Shown here: piece after piece, positions 1-11,060 of the stretch
Layout of the letters: every line of letters begins with the position of its first letter
Position numbering within the stretch: position 1 is the first letter of the stretch
Assembly (NCBI GenBank): GCA_026388095.1
Contig: JAPLKL010000017.1
Location: forward strand, 1-64,000
Source of the DNA: Elusimicrobiota bacterium
GTDB lineage: Bacteria; Elusimicrobiota; Elusimicrobia; UBA1565; UBA9628
Direction: 5' to 3'
DNA length: 64,000 bases
Program-made: the position numbers and the translations under genes
The notes under the pieces: generated by a model
Databases searched by the model: none
Seen by the model: only the letters and a program-made list of their open reading frames with translations
Told to the model about the DNA's origin: nothing

Positions 1-1
1 G

Positions 2-1816
<1,815 letters not shown>

Positions 1817-1822
1817 GGCGCC

Positions 1823-3322
1823 TCAGGGCAGCTGCGGGACCGAGAGCTTGACGTTGGCGATGAGGGGGTCGGGATATATCCCGAAGTACAGGACTCCGGC
1901 CGCGGCCACGGCCAGGCAGGCGTAGAGGTATGGGCCCGCGTGCAGGGCCGGGGCCTGCGTCCCGGAAGGGGCCGGCACGAAGAACATGTGATAGGCGATC
2001 TTCATGTAGTAGTAGACGGAGACCACGCTGTTGAGCACCGCGACTACGGCCAGGCTGTAGAACACCGCAGGGCTGGCCCCGCCGGAGGCGCTGCGGCCGG
2101 CGTCCAGAGCCGCCGCGAACAGGTAGAACTTCCCGATGAAGCCGGCCAGCGGCGGCAGACCGGCCAGCGAAAGCAGGAACAAAGTCATGAGCAGGGCCAA
2201 GGACAAGGAGCGCTGGGCGAGGCCGTCGAAGGCCGCGAGCTCATAAGACCCCAAGCCTCCGCGTGATCCATCGTCGCCCACGGCTTGCACCACGGCGAAG
2301 GCACCCAGGTTCATGGCCACGTAGACCAGGCTGTAGATAAGGACCCCCTCCAGGCCCAGCGCGTTGGCGGAAACGATGCCGATGAGGATGTAGCCGGCTT
2401 GGGCCACGGAGGAGTAGGCCAGCAGCCGCTTGACGTTGTCCTGGAAGATCGCGACGGTGTTGCCCACGGTCATGGTGAGCATGGCCAGCAGCGCCAGCAG
2501 CGTGGTGAACTCCAGGCCCGCGGCTGGGACCAGGATCATGTAGACGCGCGCCAGGGCGCCCAAAGTCGCGATCTTCGGGGCCACGGAGAGGAAGGCCGTC
2601 ACGGGCAGCGGAGCGCCCTCGTAGGCGTCCGGGACCCAGAAGTGCATGGGCGCCATGGCGGCCTTGAAGCCGAAGCCGAGCAGGATGAGCAGCATGGCCA
2701 AGCTGAACACCGGGCCCTGGGACTGCAAGGCCGGCAGCCAGAGGCCGGCGCTCGCCGGGTCGACCAGCCGGGTGGTCCCCGTGGCGCCGTAGTAGAGCGA
2801 TATCCCGTAGACCATGATCGCCGATGAGAAGGCGCCGAAGAGGAAGTACTTGATCGCGCCTTCGTTGGACTTGCGGTTGCTGCGCTCGAAGCCCGCCAGG
2901 ACGAATGAGGAGACTGAGATGAGCTCCAGGGCTACGAAGACCAGGAGCAGGTCGGTGGCCGAAACCAGCAGCATCATGCCGACGGCGGAGAAAATCAGCA
3001 GCGCGCAGAACGTCCCGGCCTGGGCCGGGGGCAGCTGTCCGTACTCGAGGCAGAGCATGACCGTCATGATGACGGACAGGAGCACCGCGAGCTTGAAGAA
3101 CTGGCTCATCGCATCGACCACCCAGAGGCCGCCGCCGGCGGGCAGTCCGCCGGGGACGGAGAGCCCGCGGGCGATGAGGACCAGGGCCACGGCCGCGGCG
3201 ACCCAGGCGAAGTGATAGAGGAGTTTGGAGGCCTTCGCCGGAACCAGGAGGTCGGCCAGCATCAGCCCCAGGCCGAGCAGGGAGAGCGCGATCTCGGGCG
3301 CCAGCAGGCCTAGGTTCTGCAT
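1823..3322 (-). CDS. nuoN: NADH-quinone oxidoreductase subunit N
   Basis: A 499-residue polytopic protein of the Mrp-antiporter-like family, one of the three proton-pumping membrane subunits of complex I. The sequence is hydrophobic throughout, and the conserved core is visible around residues 100-330, including SVSSFVLAGF, a GFGFKAAMAPMHFWVPDAYEGAP helix region and KRLLAYSSVAQAGY. Charged residues inside these helices form the proton path in the family. It is the last gene of the nuo cluster; the start lies 4 nt after the nuoM stop, so it is probably translationally coupled. The length is normal for NuoN. Confidence 0.96.
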   Translation of the reverse strand: MQNLGLLAPEIALSLLGLGLMLADLLVPAKASKLLYHFAWVAAAVALVLIARGLSVPGGLPAGGGLWVVDAMSQFFKLAVLLSVIMTVMLCLEYGQLPPAQAGTFCALLIFSAVGMMLLVSATDLLLVFVALELISVSSFVLAGFERSNRKSNEGAIKYFLFGAFSSAIMVYGISLYYGATGTTRLVDPASAGLWLPALQSQGPVFSLAMLLILLGFGFKAAMAPMHFWVPDAYEGAPLPVTAFLSVAPKIATLGALARVYMILVPAAGLEFTTLLALLAMLTMTVGNTVAIFQDNVKRLLAYSSVAQAGYILIGIVSANALGLEGVLIYSLVYVAMNLGAFAVVQAVGDDGSRGGLGSYELAAFDGLAQRSLSLALLMTLFLLSLAGLPPLAGFIGKFYLFAAALDAGRSASGGASPAVFYSLAVVAVLNSVVSVYYYMKIAYHMFFVPAPSGTQAPALHAGPYLYACLAVAAAGVLYFGIYPDPLIANVKLSVPQLP

Positions 3323-3326
3323 GGGG

Positions 3327-4787
3327 TCACTTGATGAGTCCCGCCATGTGGCCGACCGTGGCGTTGATGAGGTCCAGGGCGGGCTTCGGGTAGATGCCCA
3401 GGTAGATGGTGAGCGCCACCAAGGGCAGCAAGGCGCACAACTCCCGGGCGTCCAAGTCGGTCAGGTCCTTCCACTTCTCGTTGAACGGCCCCAGGAAGAC
3501 CTTCTCGAGCATGCGCAGGAAGAAGGCCGTGGTCACGAGCAAGCCGATGACCGAGACCGCGGTGTAGATCTTCCAGCGCGGGAAGGCGCCCACGAAGCAG
3601 AGCAGCTCCCCCCAGAAGCCGGACAGGCCCGGCAGCCCGAGGGAGGCGAAGCAGGCCAAAGACATGATCCCCGCGTAGACCGGGACCTTCGCGGCCAGGC
3701 CGCCGAAGGCCGTGATGTCGCGGGTGTGCGCCCGGTCGTAGATGACGCCCACGAGAAGGAAGAGCGCGCCGGTGATGATGCCGTGGTTGACCATCTCCAG
3801 GACCGAGCCCGCGAATCCCGTGACGCTGAGGCCCGCGATGCCCAGCAGGCAGTAGCCCATGTGGTTGATGGATGAGTAGGCCACCATCTTCTTCATGTCG
3901 CTCTGGGCCATGGCGCAGAGCGACCCGTAGACGATGCCGATGACCGCGATGACGACCAAGAAGGGCAGGAACCACTGGAATCCCAGGGGCAGCATGCCGT
4001 AGGAGACGCGCATGATGCCGTAGACGCCCATCTTCAGCAGCACCGCGGCCAGCACCACGCTCACCGCTGTCGGGGCCTCGACGTGGGCCAGGGGCAGCCA
4101 GGTGTGGAACGGGAAGGCGGGGACCTTGACCGCGAAACCCAGGTAGAAGGCCAGGAAGACGATGATCTGGAAGGTCCTGTCCCAGGTGGGGTGGGCCTGC
4201 AGCAGGACCAGCAGGTCGAAGGTGTGCGGGCTGGACTTGAAGTACACGGCCAATATGCCCAGCAGCATGAAGACCGAACCGGTCAAAGTGTAGAGGAAGA
4301 ACTTGATGGCCGCGTACTCCTTCTTCGGGCCGCCCCAGATCCCGATAAGGAAGTACATGGGCACCAAGGTGATCTCCCAGAAGACGTAGAAGAGCACCAG
4401 GTCCAAGGCGGCGAACACCCCGAGCATCCCGACTTCAAGGATCAGGAACCAGAAGAAATACTCCTTGATGCGGTTCTTGATGTTCAAGGAGGCGATCAGC
4501 GATACGAAGGTCATCAGAGTCGTCAGCAGGAGCAGGGGGAAGGACAGGCCGTCGACGCCCAAGAAGTACTGCACCCCGACGGATGGGATCCAGGGCAGGC
4601 GCTCGACGAACTGCATATCCGAGGTCTGCCGGTCGAAGTAGAAGAACAGCGCCGCGCTCAGCACCAAGGCGAGGCCGGAGAACAGCAGCGAGACAATCTG
4701 CACCGCGCGCTCTTTCTCCTTGGGCAGGGCGAGCACCAGCAGGGCCCCGGCCAGGGGCAGGAAGGTGATGAGGCTGAGGATGTTCAT
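3327..4787 (-). CDS. nuoM: NADH-quinone oxidoreductase subunit M
   Basis: A 486-residue antiporter-like proton-pumping subunit of complex I. Family features are clear: LYYVFWE-type helix (VLFYVFWEITLVPMYFLIG), KVPAFPFHTWLPLAHVEAPT and the lysine helix KKMVAYSSINHMGY. About 14 membrane segments are expected. A Shine-Dalgarno AAGGAG lies just before the ATG; an earlier ATG in the spacer runs into a stop after two codons, which fixes this start. It lies 10 nt after nuoL and 4 nt before nuoN. Confidence 0.97.
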   Translation of the reverse strand: MNILSLITFLPLAGALLVLALPKEKERAVQIVSLLFSGLALVLSAALFFYFDRQTSDMQFVERLPWIPSVGVQYFLGVDGLSFPLLLLTTLMTFVSLIASLNIKNRIKEYFFWFLILEVGMLGVFAALDLVLFYVFWEITLVPMYFLIGIWGGPKKEYAAIKFFLYTLTGSVFMLLGILAVYFKSSPHTFDLLVLLQAHPTWDRTFQIIVFLAFYLGFAVKVPAFPFHTWLPLAHVEAPTAVSVVLAAVLLKMGVYGIMRVSYGMLPLGFQWFLPFLVVIAVIGIVYGSLCAMAQSDMKKMVAYSSINHMGYCLLGIAGLSVTGFAGSVLEMVNHGIITGALFLLVGVIYDRAHTRDITAFGGLAAKVPVYAGIMSLACFASLGLPGLSGFWGELLCFVGAFPRWKIYTAVSVIGLLVTTAFFLRMLEKVFLGPFNEKWKDLTDLDARELCALLPLVALTIYLGIYPKPALDLINATVGHMAGLIK

Positions 4788-4797
4788 GCCATTCTCC

Positions 4798-6771
4798 TTA
4801 ACGCCAGGCGATCATGAAAGCGAGCGTGCTCAAGACGGCCGCCGTCCAGAGCAGGTACTCCTGGACCATCCCCCGCCGGATGAGCCAGCGCAAAGAGCCG
4901 CCCAGGGACACGCTCAGGCCTCCGGTCTCGTCCACCATCCGGTCGATGAAGAGCGAGTCGAAGAGTTGCCCGAGCTGCGCGGCCGCCAGCGTGAGCAGAC
5001 CCCAGCCGTCGACGAAGATCCGGTCGATGACCTGCGCATCGATCCAGAAGGCCAGGCGCGCGACGCGGTCGCCCAGGTCCACCAGGGCCAGGAAGATGTC
5101 GTCGAGGTAGTAACGGCGGTCCAGGAGGTTGCGCAGGGGCGCCAAGCGCCGCTTGAGGTCTTCCGCCACGCGGAAGTTCGGCCCGCCGTAGAGCCAATAG
5201 GACAGCAGGAAGGAACAGAACGCGGCGGCCGTCACCATCCAGCCCAGCCCCGGCGGCGCCTCGTGCAGATGTGGGGCCAAGCCCGCGGGCGCCTCGAAGT
5301 GCACCAGACGCTCGAAGATGTGGTCGTGCTCCATGATGGCGCCGCTGAAGACGGAGAGGATGGCCAGTATACCCAGGGGCACGGTCATGGTCAACGGCGA
5401 CTCATGGGCATGGCGGTAGCGCTCGAGGTCGCGCTCCGTCCCCGTGAAGGTCATGAAGACCATTCGGAACATGTAGAAGGCGGTCAAGGCCGCGCTCAGG
5501 GCCAGGATCGCGAAGAGCTGAGGATCGAACTCGTAGACCCTTTCCAGGATCATGTCCTTGGAGTACCAGCCGGAGAAGAACGGGAAGCCCGCGATGGCGA
5601 GCGTCCCGACGAATGTGGCGGCGAAAGTGAACGGCATCTTCTTGGAGAGATTCCCCATCAGGCGCATGTCGTTGGTATGCACGGCGTGGATGACCGAGCC
5701 CGCGCAGAGGAACAAAAGCGCCTTGAAGGCGGCGTGGGTGGACAGATGGAACAGCCCCGCGGTGAAGCCCCAGCAGCCCAGGGCGCACATCATGAAGCCC
5801 AACTGCGAGACCGTGGAAAAAGCCAGGACCCGCTTTATGTCGTAGGAGACTACGGCCATGGTGGCGGCCAGAAAGGCCGTGAGCGCGCCGACCCAGGCCA
5901 CGGTGAACATGGCGGTGGGGCTGGCGGCATAGATGAAATAGCATCGTGCCACCAGGTAGATGCCGGCGGCGACCATTGTGGCGGCATGGATGAGGGCCGA
6001 GACCGGGGTCGGGCCTTCCATGGCGTCGGGCAGCCAGATGAAGAGCGGGAACTGCGCGGACTTGCCCGCCGCGCCGCAGAGGATGCCCAGGCCGATGGCC
6101 GTGGCGGCTCCGGCCGGCATGTAGCCGCGCTCGACGAACTGCGCGATCTGCGGGATTTGGAAGCTGCCCACCAGGGAGAAGATGAGCAGCAGCGCCACGA
6201 AGAGCCCGAGGTCGCCCAGCTTCGTGGTGATGAAGGCCTTCTTGGCCGCGTAGGCCGGCTCCGGGCGCTCGAACCAGAAGCCGATGAGGATATAGGAGGA
6301 GAATCCAACGAGCTCCCAGCAGCAGAAGGTGACCAGGAGGTTGCTGGAGACCACGAGTCCGAGCATGGCGGCCGTGAAGAAGGAGAGGTAGGCGTAGTAG
6401 CGCTTGAAGCGCGCGTCGCCGTGCATGTAGGCCAGCGAATAGACCTGCACCAGGAAGCTCACCATGCACACCACCATGAGCATGGCCGCGGCCGGCCCAT
6501 CGATGAGCACGCCGATGGGCATGTCATAAAGGAAGGGCCTGCCGGCCACGGTGGCCCCAAAGGAGAACCAGTTCCAATCCATCTGATAGGGGAGATGGAC
6601 GGAGCCGGCCACCGCGCCATAGAAGATCGCCGCGGACTGGATCAGGCACCAGCCGATGGCGGCGATGCCGACATAAGGCATGGGCGAGTGCGGGTCCTCC
6701 GGCGCGGCCAGGAGGATGATGAACGAGGTCACCAGCGGGATCAACGGGATGAGGTAGACGTGTTCGAGCAT
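4798..6771 (-). CDS. nuoL: NADH-quinone oxidoreductase subunit L
   Basis: A 657-residue protein, the largest antiporter-like subunit of complex I. In this family it has about 16 membrane helices plus a C-terminal amphipathic helix that runs along the membrane arm. Conserved blocks include FCCWELVGFSSYILIGFW, KSAQFPLFIWLPDAMEGPTPVSALIHAATMV and KRVLAFSTVSQLGFM. The C-terminal 150 residues hold the lateral helix and an anchoring helix. The start is 2 nt after the nuoK stop. Nothing appears truncated. Confidence 0.97.
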   Translation of the reverse strand: MLEHVYLIPLIPLVTSFIILLAAPEDPHSPMPYVGIAAIGWCLIQSAAIFYGAVAGSVHLPYQMDWNWFSFGATVAGRPFLYDMPIGVLIDGPAAAMLMVVCMVSFLVQVYSLAYMHGDARFKRYYAYLSFFTAAMLGLVVSSNLLVTFCCWELVGFSSYILIGFWFERPEPAYAAKKAFITTKLGDLGLFVALLLIFSLVGSFQIPQIAQFVERGYMPAGAATAIGLGILCGAAGKSAQFPLFIWLPDAMEGPTPVSALIHAATMVAAGIYLVARCYFIYAASPTAMFTVAWVGALTAFLAATMAVVSYDIKRVLAFSTVSQLGFMMCALGCWGFTAGLFHLSTHAAFKALLFLCAGSVIHAVHTNDMRLMGNLSKKMPFTFAATFVGTLAIAGFPFFSGWYSKDMILERVYEFDPQLFAILALSAALTAFYMFRMVFMTFTGTERDLERYRHAHESPLTMTVPLGILAILSVFSGAIMEHDHIFERLVHFEAPAGLAPHLHEAPPGLGWMVTAAAFCSFLLSYWLYGGPNFRVAEDLKRRLAPLRNLLDRRYYLDDIFLALVDLGDRVARLAFWIDAQVIDRIFVDGWGLLTLAAAQLGQLFDSLFIDRMVDETGGLSVSLGGSLRWLIRRGMVQEYLLWTAAVLSTLAFMIAWR

Positions 6772-6773
6772 TC

Positions 6774-7085
6774 TTATCCCTTCAGCAGGTGGAAGTCCTC
6801 GACGTACGCGGTCGCGGAGTTGCGATAGATGGCCAGGACCAGAGCCAGGCCGACCACCACTTCGGCCGCGGCCACGGTGATGATGAAGAGAGCTACGGTC
6901 ATCCCGCCGACCCCGGCCGGGTGCAGATAGTGGTTGAAGGCCGCCAAGTTGATGTTGGCGGCGTTGAACATCAGCTCGATGGACATGAGGATGCCGATGA
7001 CGTTGCGGCGGGTCAGCGCGCCGAAGAGGCCGATCAGGAACAGCGCAGCGCCCAGGACGAGGTAGTGGCCGAGGCTCAGGCTCAT
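6774..7085 (-). CDS. nuoK: NADH-quinone oxidoreductase subunit K
   Basis: A 103-residue, three-helix membrane subunit of complex I, homologous to mitochondrial ND4L. The helices are visible at about residues 5-22, 28-48 and 60-84. The second and third carry glutamates (SIELMFNAANIN and AAAEVVVGLAL) that are part of the family's membrane proton path. The ATG overlaps the nuoJ stop as ATGA, which fixes the start. The 103-residue length is normal for NuoK. Confidence 0.95.
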   Translation of the reverse strand: MSLSLGHYLVLGAALFLIGLFGALTRRNVIGILMSIELMFNAANINLAAFNHYLHPAGVGGMTVALFIITVAAAEVVVGLALVLAIYRNSATAYVEDFHLLKG

Positions 7086-7573
7086 GAGATATCCTTGCGC
7101 GAGAAGAAGACCGCCCCCAACAACGCCGCGAGCAGCACCAAGGAGATCACCTCGAAGGGCACGGCGTAATCGCCCAGCATCAGCAGGCCGATGGCGCGCG
7201 TAGTGGCCGCCGCGGGGACCAAGGCGGAGGCATGACGGTAGAGGCCGCCGAGGCGCCAGAGGCCCGCGCCCGTGATGGCGCAGACCAGCAGCGCCGCAGC
7301 CCACTGCTGGTTGACCTGGCGCAGATGCAGGTCCGAGGTGCGGCCCAGCAGCATGACCACGAAGACGATGAGGATGGCGATGCCGCCGACGTAGATGAGC
7401 AGCTGTCCGGCGAAGAGGAAGTCCGCGCCGAGGCAGGCGAAGAGGCCCGCGACCCCCGATAGGCTCAAGCCCAGGGCCAGGGCCGAGTGCACCGTGTTGC
7501 GCAGGCTCACGACCAGCACGGCGCCGGTCAGCGCCACGGCGGCCATGCCGTAGAAAGCGATCGCCTCTATCAT
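7082..7573 (-). CDS. nuoJ: NADH-quinone oxidoreductase subunit J
   Basis: A 163-residue polytopic subunit of complex I (ND6 homologue) with five predicted membrane segments. The conserved glycine/tyrosine helix is seen as LLIYVGGIAILIVFVVML at about residues 58-75; in the family this is the pi-bulge helix that moves during turnover. The start overlaps the nuoI stop by 4 nt (ATGA), and the stop overlaps the nuoK start in the same way. Confidence 0.95.
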   Translation of the reverse strand: MIEAIAFYGMAAVALTGAVLVVSLRNTVHSALALGLSLSGVAGLFACLGADFLFAGQLLIYVGGIAILIVFVVMLLGRTSDLHLRQVNQQWAAALLVCAITGAGLWRLGGLYRHASALVPAAATTRAIGLLMLGDYAVPFEVISLVLLAALLGAVFFSRKDIS

Positions 7574-8082
7574 CTTCTGGCCTCCACGTCTCTGACCGGG
7601 ATATGGCTCTCCAGGTCGCGGAAGGCCTTCTTCTTGGGGTCCCAGACGCGGCCAGCCAGCGGGAAACCCGGTTTCCAGCAGCGCACCATCTCGTCGCGGT
7701 TGGAGAAGGCAAACTCGTAGTCGAGGCCGTGCCAGACGGATTTGGGCTTGGTGGGGCAGGCTTCCTGGCAGAGCCCGCAGAAGTTGCACTTGCCCAGGTC
7801 CAAGGTGTACCACTCGACCTTGGGCACCCGCTTCTTGGTCTCCGGATGGACCTGGCTCTCGAGGGCTATGCACGCCGACGGACAGGCCTTGGCGCAGAGG
7901 CTGCAGGCGATGCACGTGGCCGGGTCGAAGAGCAGGGCCCCGCGGAAGGCGTCGTAAGGGACGAGCTTCTCGGTCGGGTACTGCACCGTCACCGAGGGCT
8001 TGAAGAGATAGCGCAAAGTGATCCAGAGCCCCTCCACGAAGGCCCAGGTCGAGCGGAAGACCAGGCGGAAGTAGGCGATCAT
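7570..8082 (-). CDS. nuoI: NADH-quinone oxidoreductase subunit I, 2x[4Fe-4S] ferredoxin-like
   Basis: A 170-residue electron-transfer subunit on the inner face of the membrane. Two complete cluster motifs are visible: CIACSLCAKACP near residue 57 and CNFCGLCQEACP near residue 99. These bind clusters N6a and N6b, which pass electrons toward N2 in NuoB. The ATG overlaps the nuoH stop (ATGA), which fixes the start. Because NuoEFG are absent from this cluster, these centres may be where an outside donor such as ferredoxin feeds in; that is inference. Confidence 0.97.
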   Translation of the reverse strand: MIAYFRLVFRSTWAFVEGLWITLRYLFKPSVTVQYPTEKLVPYDAFRGALLFDPATCIACSLCAKACPSACIALESQVHPETKKRVPKVEWYTLDLGKCNFCGLCQEACPTKPKSVWHGLDYEFAFSNRDEMVRCWKPGFPLAGRVWDPKKKAFRDLESHIPVRDVEARR

Positions 8083-9371
8083 CCCGGCCCCCAGCCGCGC
8101 ATGTGCAGGTAGACCAGGACCCCGGCGAAGCCGATGTTGGCGAACGACCAGGGCAGCAGGAACTTCCAGTTGAAATCCATGAGCTGGTCCACGCGCAGGC
8201 GCGGGAAGGTCCAGCGGAACCAGAGGAAGACGAACATCATGAGCATGGCCTTGCTGGTCATCCAGATCCAACTGGGGATGGAAAGCCAGGCCGGGATGAA
8301 GGTCGGATGGGGCAGGGGCGCGGCGCCGCCGCCCAGGAAGAAGACGGCCAGCAGGAAGGAGGCGAGCAGCACGTAGCCGTACTCCATGAGGAAGAACAGG
8401 GACCATTTCATGCCGGAGAACTCGGTGTGGAAGCCCGCCACCAGCTCGGACTCGGCCTCGGGTATGTCGAAGGGGGTGCGGTTGGTCTCGGCCACCGAGG
8501 CGATGAGGAAGAAGATGAAGGCCAGTTGGCCGGCCACCGGGTAGAAGATGAACCAGCGCGGGAAGAAGCCCAGCCAGTAGCCGGCCTGCGCCCGGTCGAT
8601 GGCCGCGAGGTCCAGCGAGCTGGCGAACATGAGCACCGGCACCACGGAGAAGCCGCGGGGCAACTCGTAGCTGACGATCTGCGCGGCCGCGCGCAGGCCG
8701 CCCAGCAGCGAGTACTTGTTCCCCGAGGCCCAGCCCGCCATGACCACGCCGATGACCGAGATGCTGGCGAAGGCGAAGACGTAGAGCACGCCCACGTCGA
8801 TGCGGGCCGCAGCCAGCTCGTCGCCGAATAGGACCGGGGCGAAGGCCATGACGCAAGGCGCGATGGCCACGATGGGAGCCAGTAGGTGCATGACCTGGTC
8901 CGCGGCCGCGGGAGTGACGTCTTCCTTGAGCAGGAGCTTGATCGTGTCGAGGATGGTCTGGGCCCAGCCGTGGAAGCCGCCCGCGTACATGGGCCCCATG
9001 CGCGACTGGATGTGGGCCGAGATCTTGCGCTCCCACCAGACCGCCCAGAGGCCGTTGGCCACGATGACGCCGATCACGCAGGTGAGCTTGACCAGGACCC
9101 AGACCCAGGCCACCACGGCCGCGGGCAGGCCCGAGCGCCCCAGCAGGGCCAGGAGCTTCTCCCCCCAGGCCGCCAGTTCGCCCACGCCAGCGCCCACCGC
9201 AGCGATGCCCAGGACGATGCCCGCCAGCCACAACGCGCCGGCCCGGTAGCGCGGCAAAGACCAGGGGTTGCGCCAGAGTTCCGTGGGCCAGTACCGGGTC
9301 CCGGTCAGGAGCTTGCCTGAGCGCCGGTTGAGGACGGGCTCGGGGTAGACCGGCTTCTCAGCGGGCGTCAC
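8079..9371 (-). CDS. nuoH: NADH-quinone oxidoreductase subunit H, extended N-terminus
   Basis: A 430-residue membrane subunit (ND1 homologue) forming the quinone tunnel and the joint between peripheral and membrane arms. Conserved blocks are WERKISAHIQSRMGP, GWASGNKYSLLGGLRAAAQ and AETNRTPFDIPEAESELVAG, all in place. About 105 residues precede the ERK motif, including an extra hydrophobic segment (about residues 45-65). Many NuoH proteins have only 30-40 residues there, so the N-terminus looks extended. The start overlaps the nuoD stop by 4 nt. Confidence 0.96.
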   Translation of the reverse strand: MTPAEKPVYPEPVLNRRSGKLLTGTRYWPTELWRNPWSLPRYRAGALWLAGIVLGIAAVGAGVGELAAWGEKLLALLGRSGLPAAVVAWVWVLVKLTCVIGVIVANGLWAVWWERKISAHIQSRMGPMYAGGFHGWAQTILDTIKLLLKEDVTPAAADQVMHLLAPIVAIAPCVMAFAPVLFGDELAAARIDVGVLYVFAFASISVIGVVMAGWASGNKYSLLGGLRAAAQIVSYELPRGFSVVPVLMFASSLDLAAIDRAQAGYWLGFFPRWFIFYPVAGQLAFIFFLIASVAETNRTPFDIPEAESELVAGFHTEFSGMKWSLFFLMEYGYVLLASFLLAVFFLGGGAAPLPHPTFIPAWLSIPSWIWMTSKAMLMMFVFLWFRWTFPRLRVDQLMDFNWKFLLPWSFANIGFAGVLVYLHMRGWGPG

Positions 9372-10498
9372 CGGTCCACTTCCCCCAGCACGATGTCGAA
9401 AGAGCCGAGCACCGCGATCACGTCCGCCACCTTCTTGCCCACCAGGATATCCTGCAGGATGGCCAGGTTTATGAAGCAGGGCGCGCGCACGTGGATGCGG
9501 TAAGGGGCCGCCCCCCCGTCCGAGACCAGGAAGATGCCCAGGTCACCGCGGGAGGCCTCCACGTGGGCATAGGCCTCTCCCGGCGGCGGCTTCGGGATCT
9601 TGGGCACCTTGGCGCTGAGCTCCCCTTCAGGGAGCTTGGCCAGAGCCTGCTCGACGATGCGCACGGACTGGCGCATCTCCTGGACGCGGCAGAAGTAGCG
9701 GTCCCAGCAGGAGCCGTGCTCTCCCACCGGCACATCGAAATCGTAGGCCTCGTAGCCGCAGTAGGGCTCGGACTTGCGCACGTCGTAGCTCACCCCCGAG
9801 CCGCGCAGGTTCGGGCCGGAGAGCCCCCAGGACACCGCCGCGGACTGGGAGATGAGGCCGACCTCCTTGGTCCGGGCGAGGAAGATGGGGTTGAAGGAGA
9901 GCAAGGTGTCGTACTCGTCGACGCGCGGCTTGAAGAACTCCAGGAACTCGCGGCACTTGGATATCCAGTCCGCGTCCACGTCCGAAGCCACGCCGCCCAG
10001 GCGGATGTAATTGTAGGTGAGGCGCGCTCCGCAAAGGGCCTCGTAGAGGTCGAGGATCATCTCCCGCTCCCGGAAGACGTAGAGGAACGGCGTGAAAGCG
10101 CCGATGTCGATGCCGTAGGTCCCCAGGAAGATCAGGTGGCTGGCGATGCGGTTGAGCTCGCACATGACCACGCGCAGGGTCTGGGCCCGGGGCGGGACCT
10201 GCGTGCCGAGAAGCTTCTCGGCGCTCAGGCAGAAGGCCAGGTTGTTGGGCATGGCCGAGCAGTAGTCCCAGCGGTCGGTCAGGACCACGCACTGGGCGTA
10301 GCTGCGCGCCTCCATGAGCTTTTCGGTGCCGCGGTGGAGGTAGCCGATGTCCGGGACGGCCTTGGTGATGACCTCGCCAGCCAAGGTCAGGCCCATGCGC
10401 AGCACCCCGTGCGTGGAGGGGTGCTGGGGCCCCAGGTTGACAAACATGGTGTCCATCTCGAGGCCGGGGCCACCCACGATCAACTCTTTACTCTTCAT
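9368..10498 (-). CDS. nuoD: NADH-quinone oxidoreductase subunit D
   Basis: A 376-residue quinone-binding subunit of the peripheral arm (49-kDa / NDUFS2 homologue, related to the large subunit of NiFe hydrogenases). Visible are NLGPQHPSTHGVLR (quinone-site His), DIGYLHRGTEKLME and LTDRWDY. By alignment from memory, Arg76 in TDRWDY matches the arginine that NDUFAF7 dimethylates in mammalian NDUFS2, and an NDUFAF7-family gene begins this cluster. NuoC and NuoD are separate here, not fused. The start overlaps the end of nuoC by 11 nt. Confidence 0.97.
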   Translation of the reverse strand: MKSKELIVGGPGLEMDTMFVNLGPQHPSTHGVLRMGLTLAGEVITKAVPDIGYLHRGTEKLMEARSYAQCVVLTDRWDYCSAMPNNLAFCLSAEKLLGTQVPPRAQTLRVVMCELNRIASHLIFLGTYGIDIGAFTPFLYVFREREMILDLYEALCGARLTYNYIRLGGVASDVDADWISKCREFLEFFKPRVDEYDTLLSFNPIFLARTKEVGLISQSAAVSWGLSGPNLRGSGVSYDVRKSEPYCGYEAYDFDVPVGEHGSCWDRYFCRVQEMRQSVRIVEQALAKLPEGELSAKVPKIPKPPPGEAYAHVEASRGDLGIFLVSDGGAAPYRIHVRAPCFINLAILQDILVGKKVADVIAVLGSFDIVLGEVDR

Positions 10499-11060
10499 CG
10501 TACTGGTCCTTCGCGTGGACGTAGTCCTTGCGCAGGGGGTGGCCCTTAAGGAAATCCGGGGTCAGGATCTTGATCAGGTTGGGGTGGCCGGCGAAGCGCA
10601 CGCCGAAGAGGTCGAAGGCTTCGCGCTCCTGCCAATCCGCTGCCGCGAAAAGGCCCGTGAGGCTGGGCACCTCGGCGCGGTCGCGGGGCACCTCCAGGCG
10701 CAGGAAGACCTTCCCGTTCTCCCCGAGGTTCCCGAACGACCAGAGCAGGTCCAGGACCGGGCGATAGTTGACCCCTGGACCGGGGACGGGGGCCAGGGGC
10801 GGAGCGGCGGGCTTGCGCGACAAGGGGTTCGGGTTGCTTCTGCACACGAAGCCGCTCATGCTCGTGGGCCCCAGCCAATCCACGGCGGTGACCATCTCGA
10901 GGTAGGTGAAGCCCAACTCGTCCTTGAGCAGGCGCGCGGCCAGCAGAAGGTCGGTCGGGGCCGCCAGCCGCACGGTGGGGTAGTCCTTGACCGGGGTAGC
11001 GGCCGCGGCCTTGGGCAGCGCCTTCAGGAGCCTCGCGACGACGTCTGAGCCGGCGCTCAT
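10488..11060 (-). CDS. nuoC: NADH-quinone oxidoreductase subunit C
   Basis: A 190-residue peripheral-arm subunit (30-kDa homologue) with no cofactor, which supports NuoD and NuoB. The signature region is clear near the C-terminus: [20 protein letters not shown] followed by [13 protein letters not shown]. The start ATG overlaps the nuoB stop (ATGA), and the stop lies inside the beginning of nuoD, so the three genes are tightly coupled. The middle (about residues 75-95) has a Pro/Ala-rich insertion not needed for the fold. Confidence 0.95.
   Translation of the reverse strand: MSAGSDVVARLLKALPKAAAATPVKDYPTVRLAAPTDLLLAARLLKDELGFTYLEMVTAVDWLGPTSMSGFVCRSNPNPLSRKPAAPPLAPVPGPGVNYRPVLDLLWSFGNLGENGKVFLRLEVPRDRAEVPSLTGLFAAADWQEREAFDLFGVRFAGHPNLIKILTPDFLKGHPLRKDYVHAKDQYDEE

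Noticed and set aside
4720-6828. A 702-codon open frame on the plus strand across nuoL
   Set aside because: It lies opposite a certain nuoL, is full of His, Gln, Gly and Glu as expected of antisense GC-rich sequence, and has no family signature.
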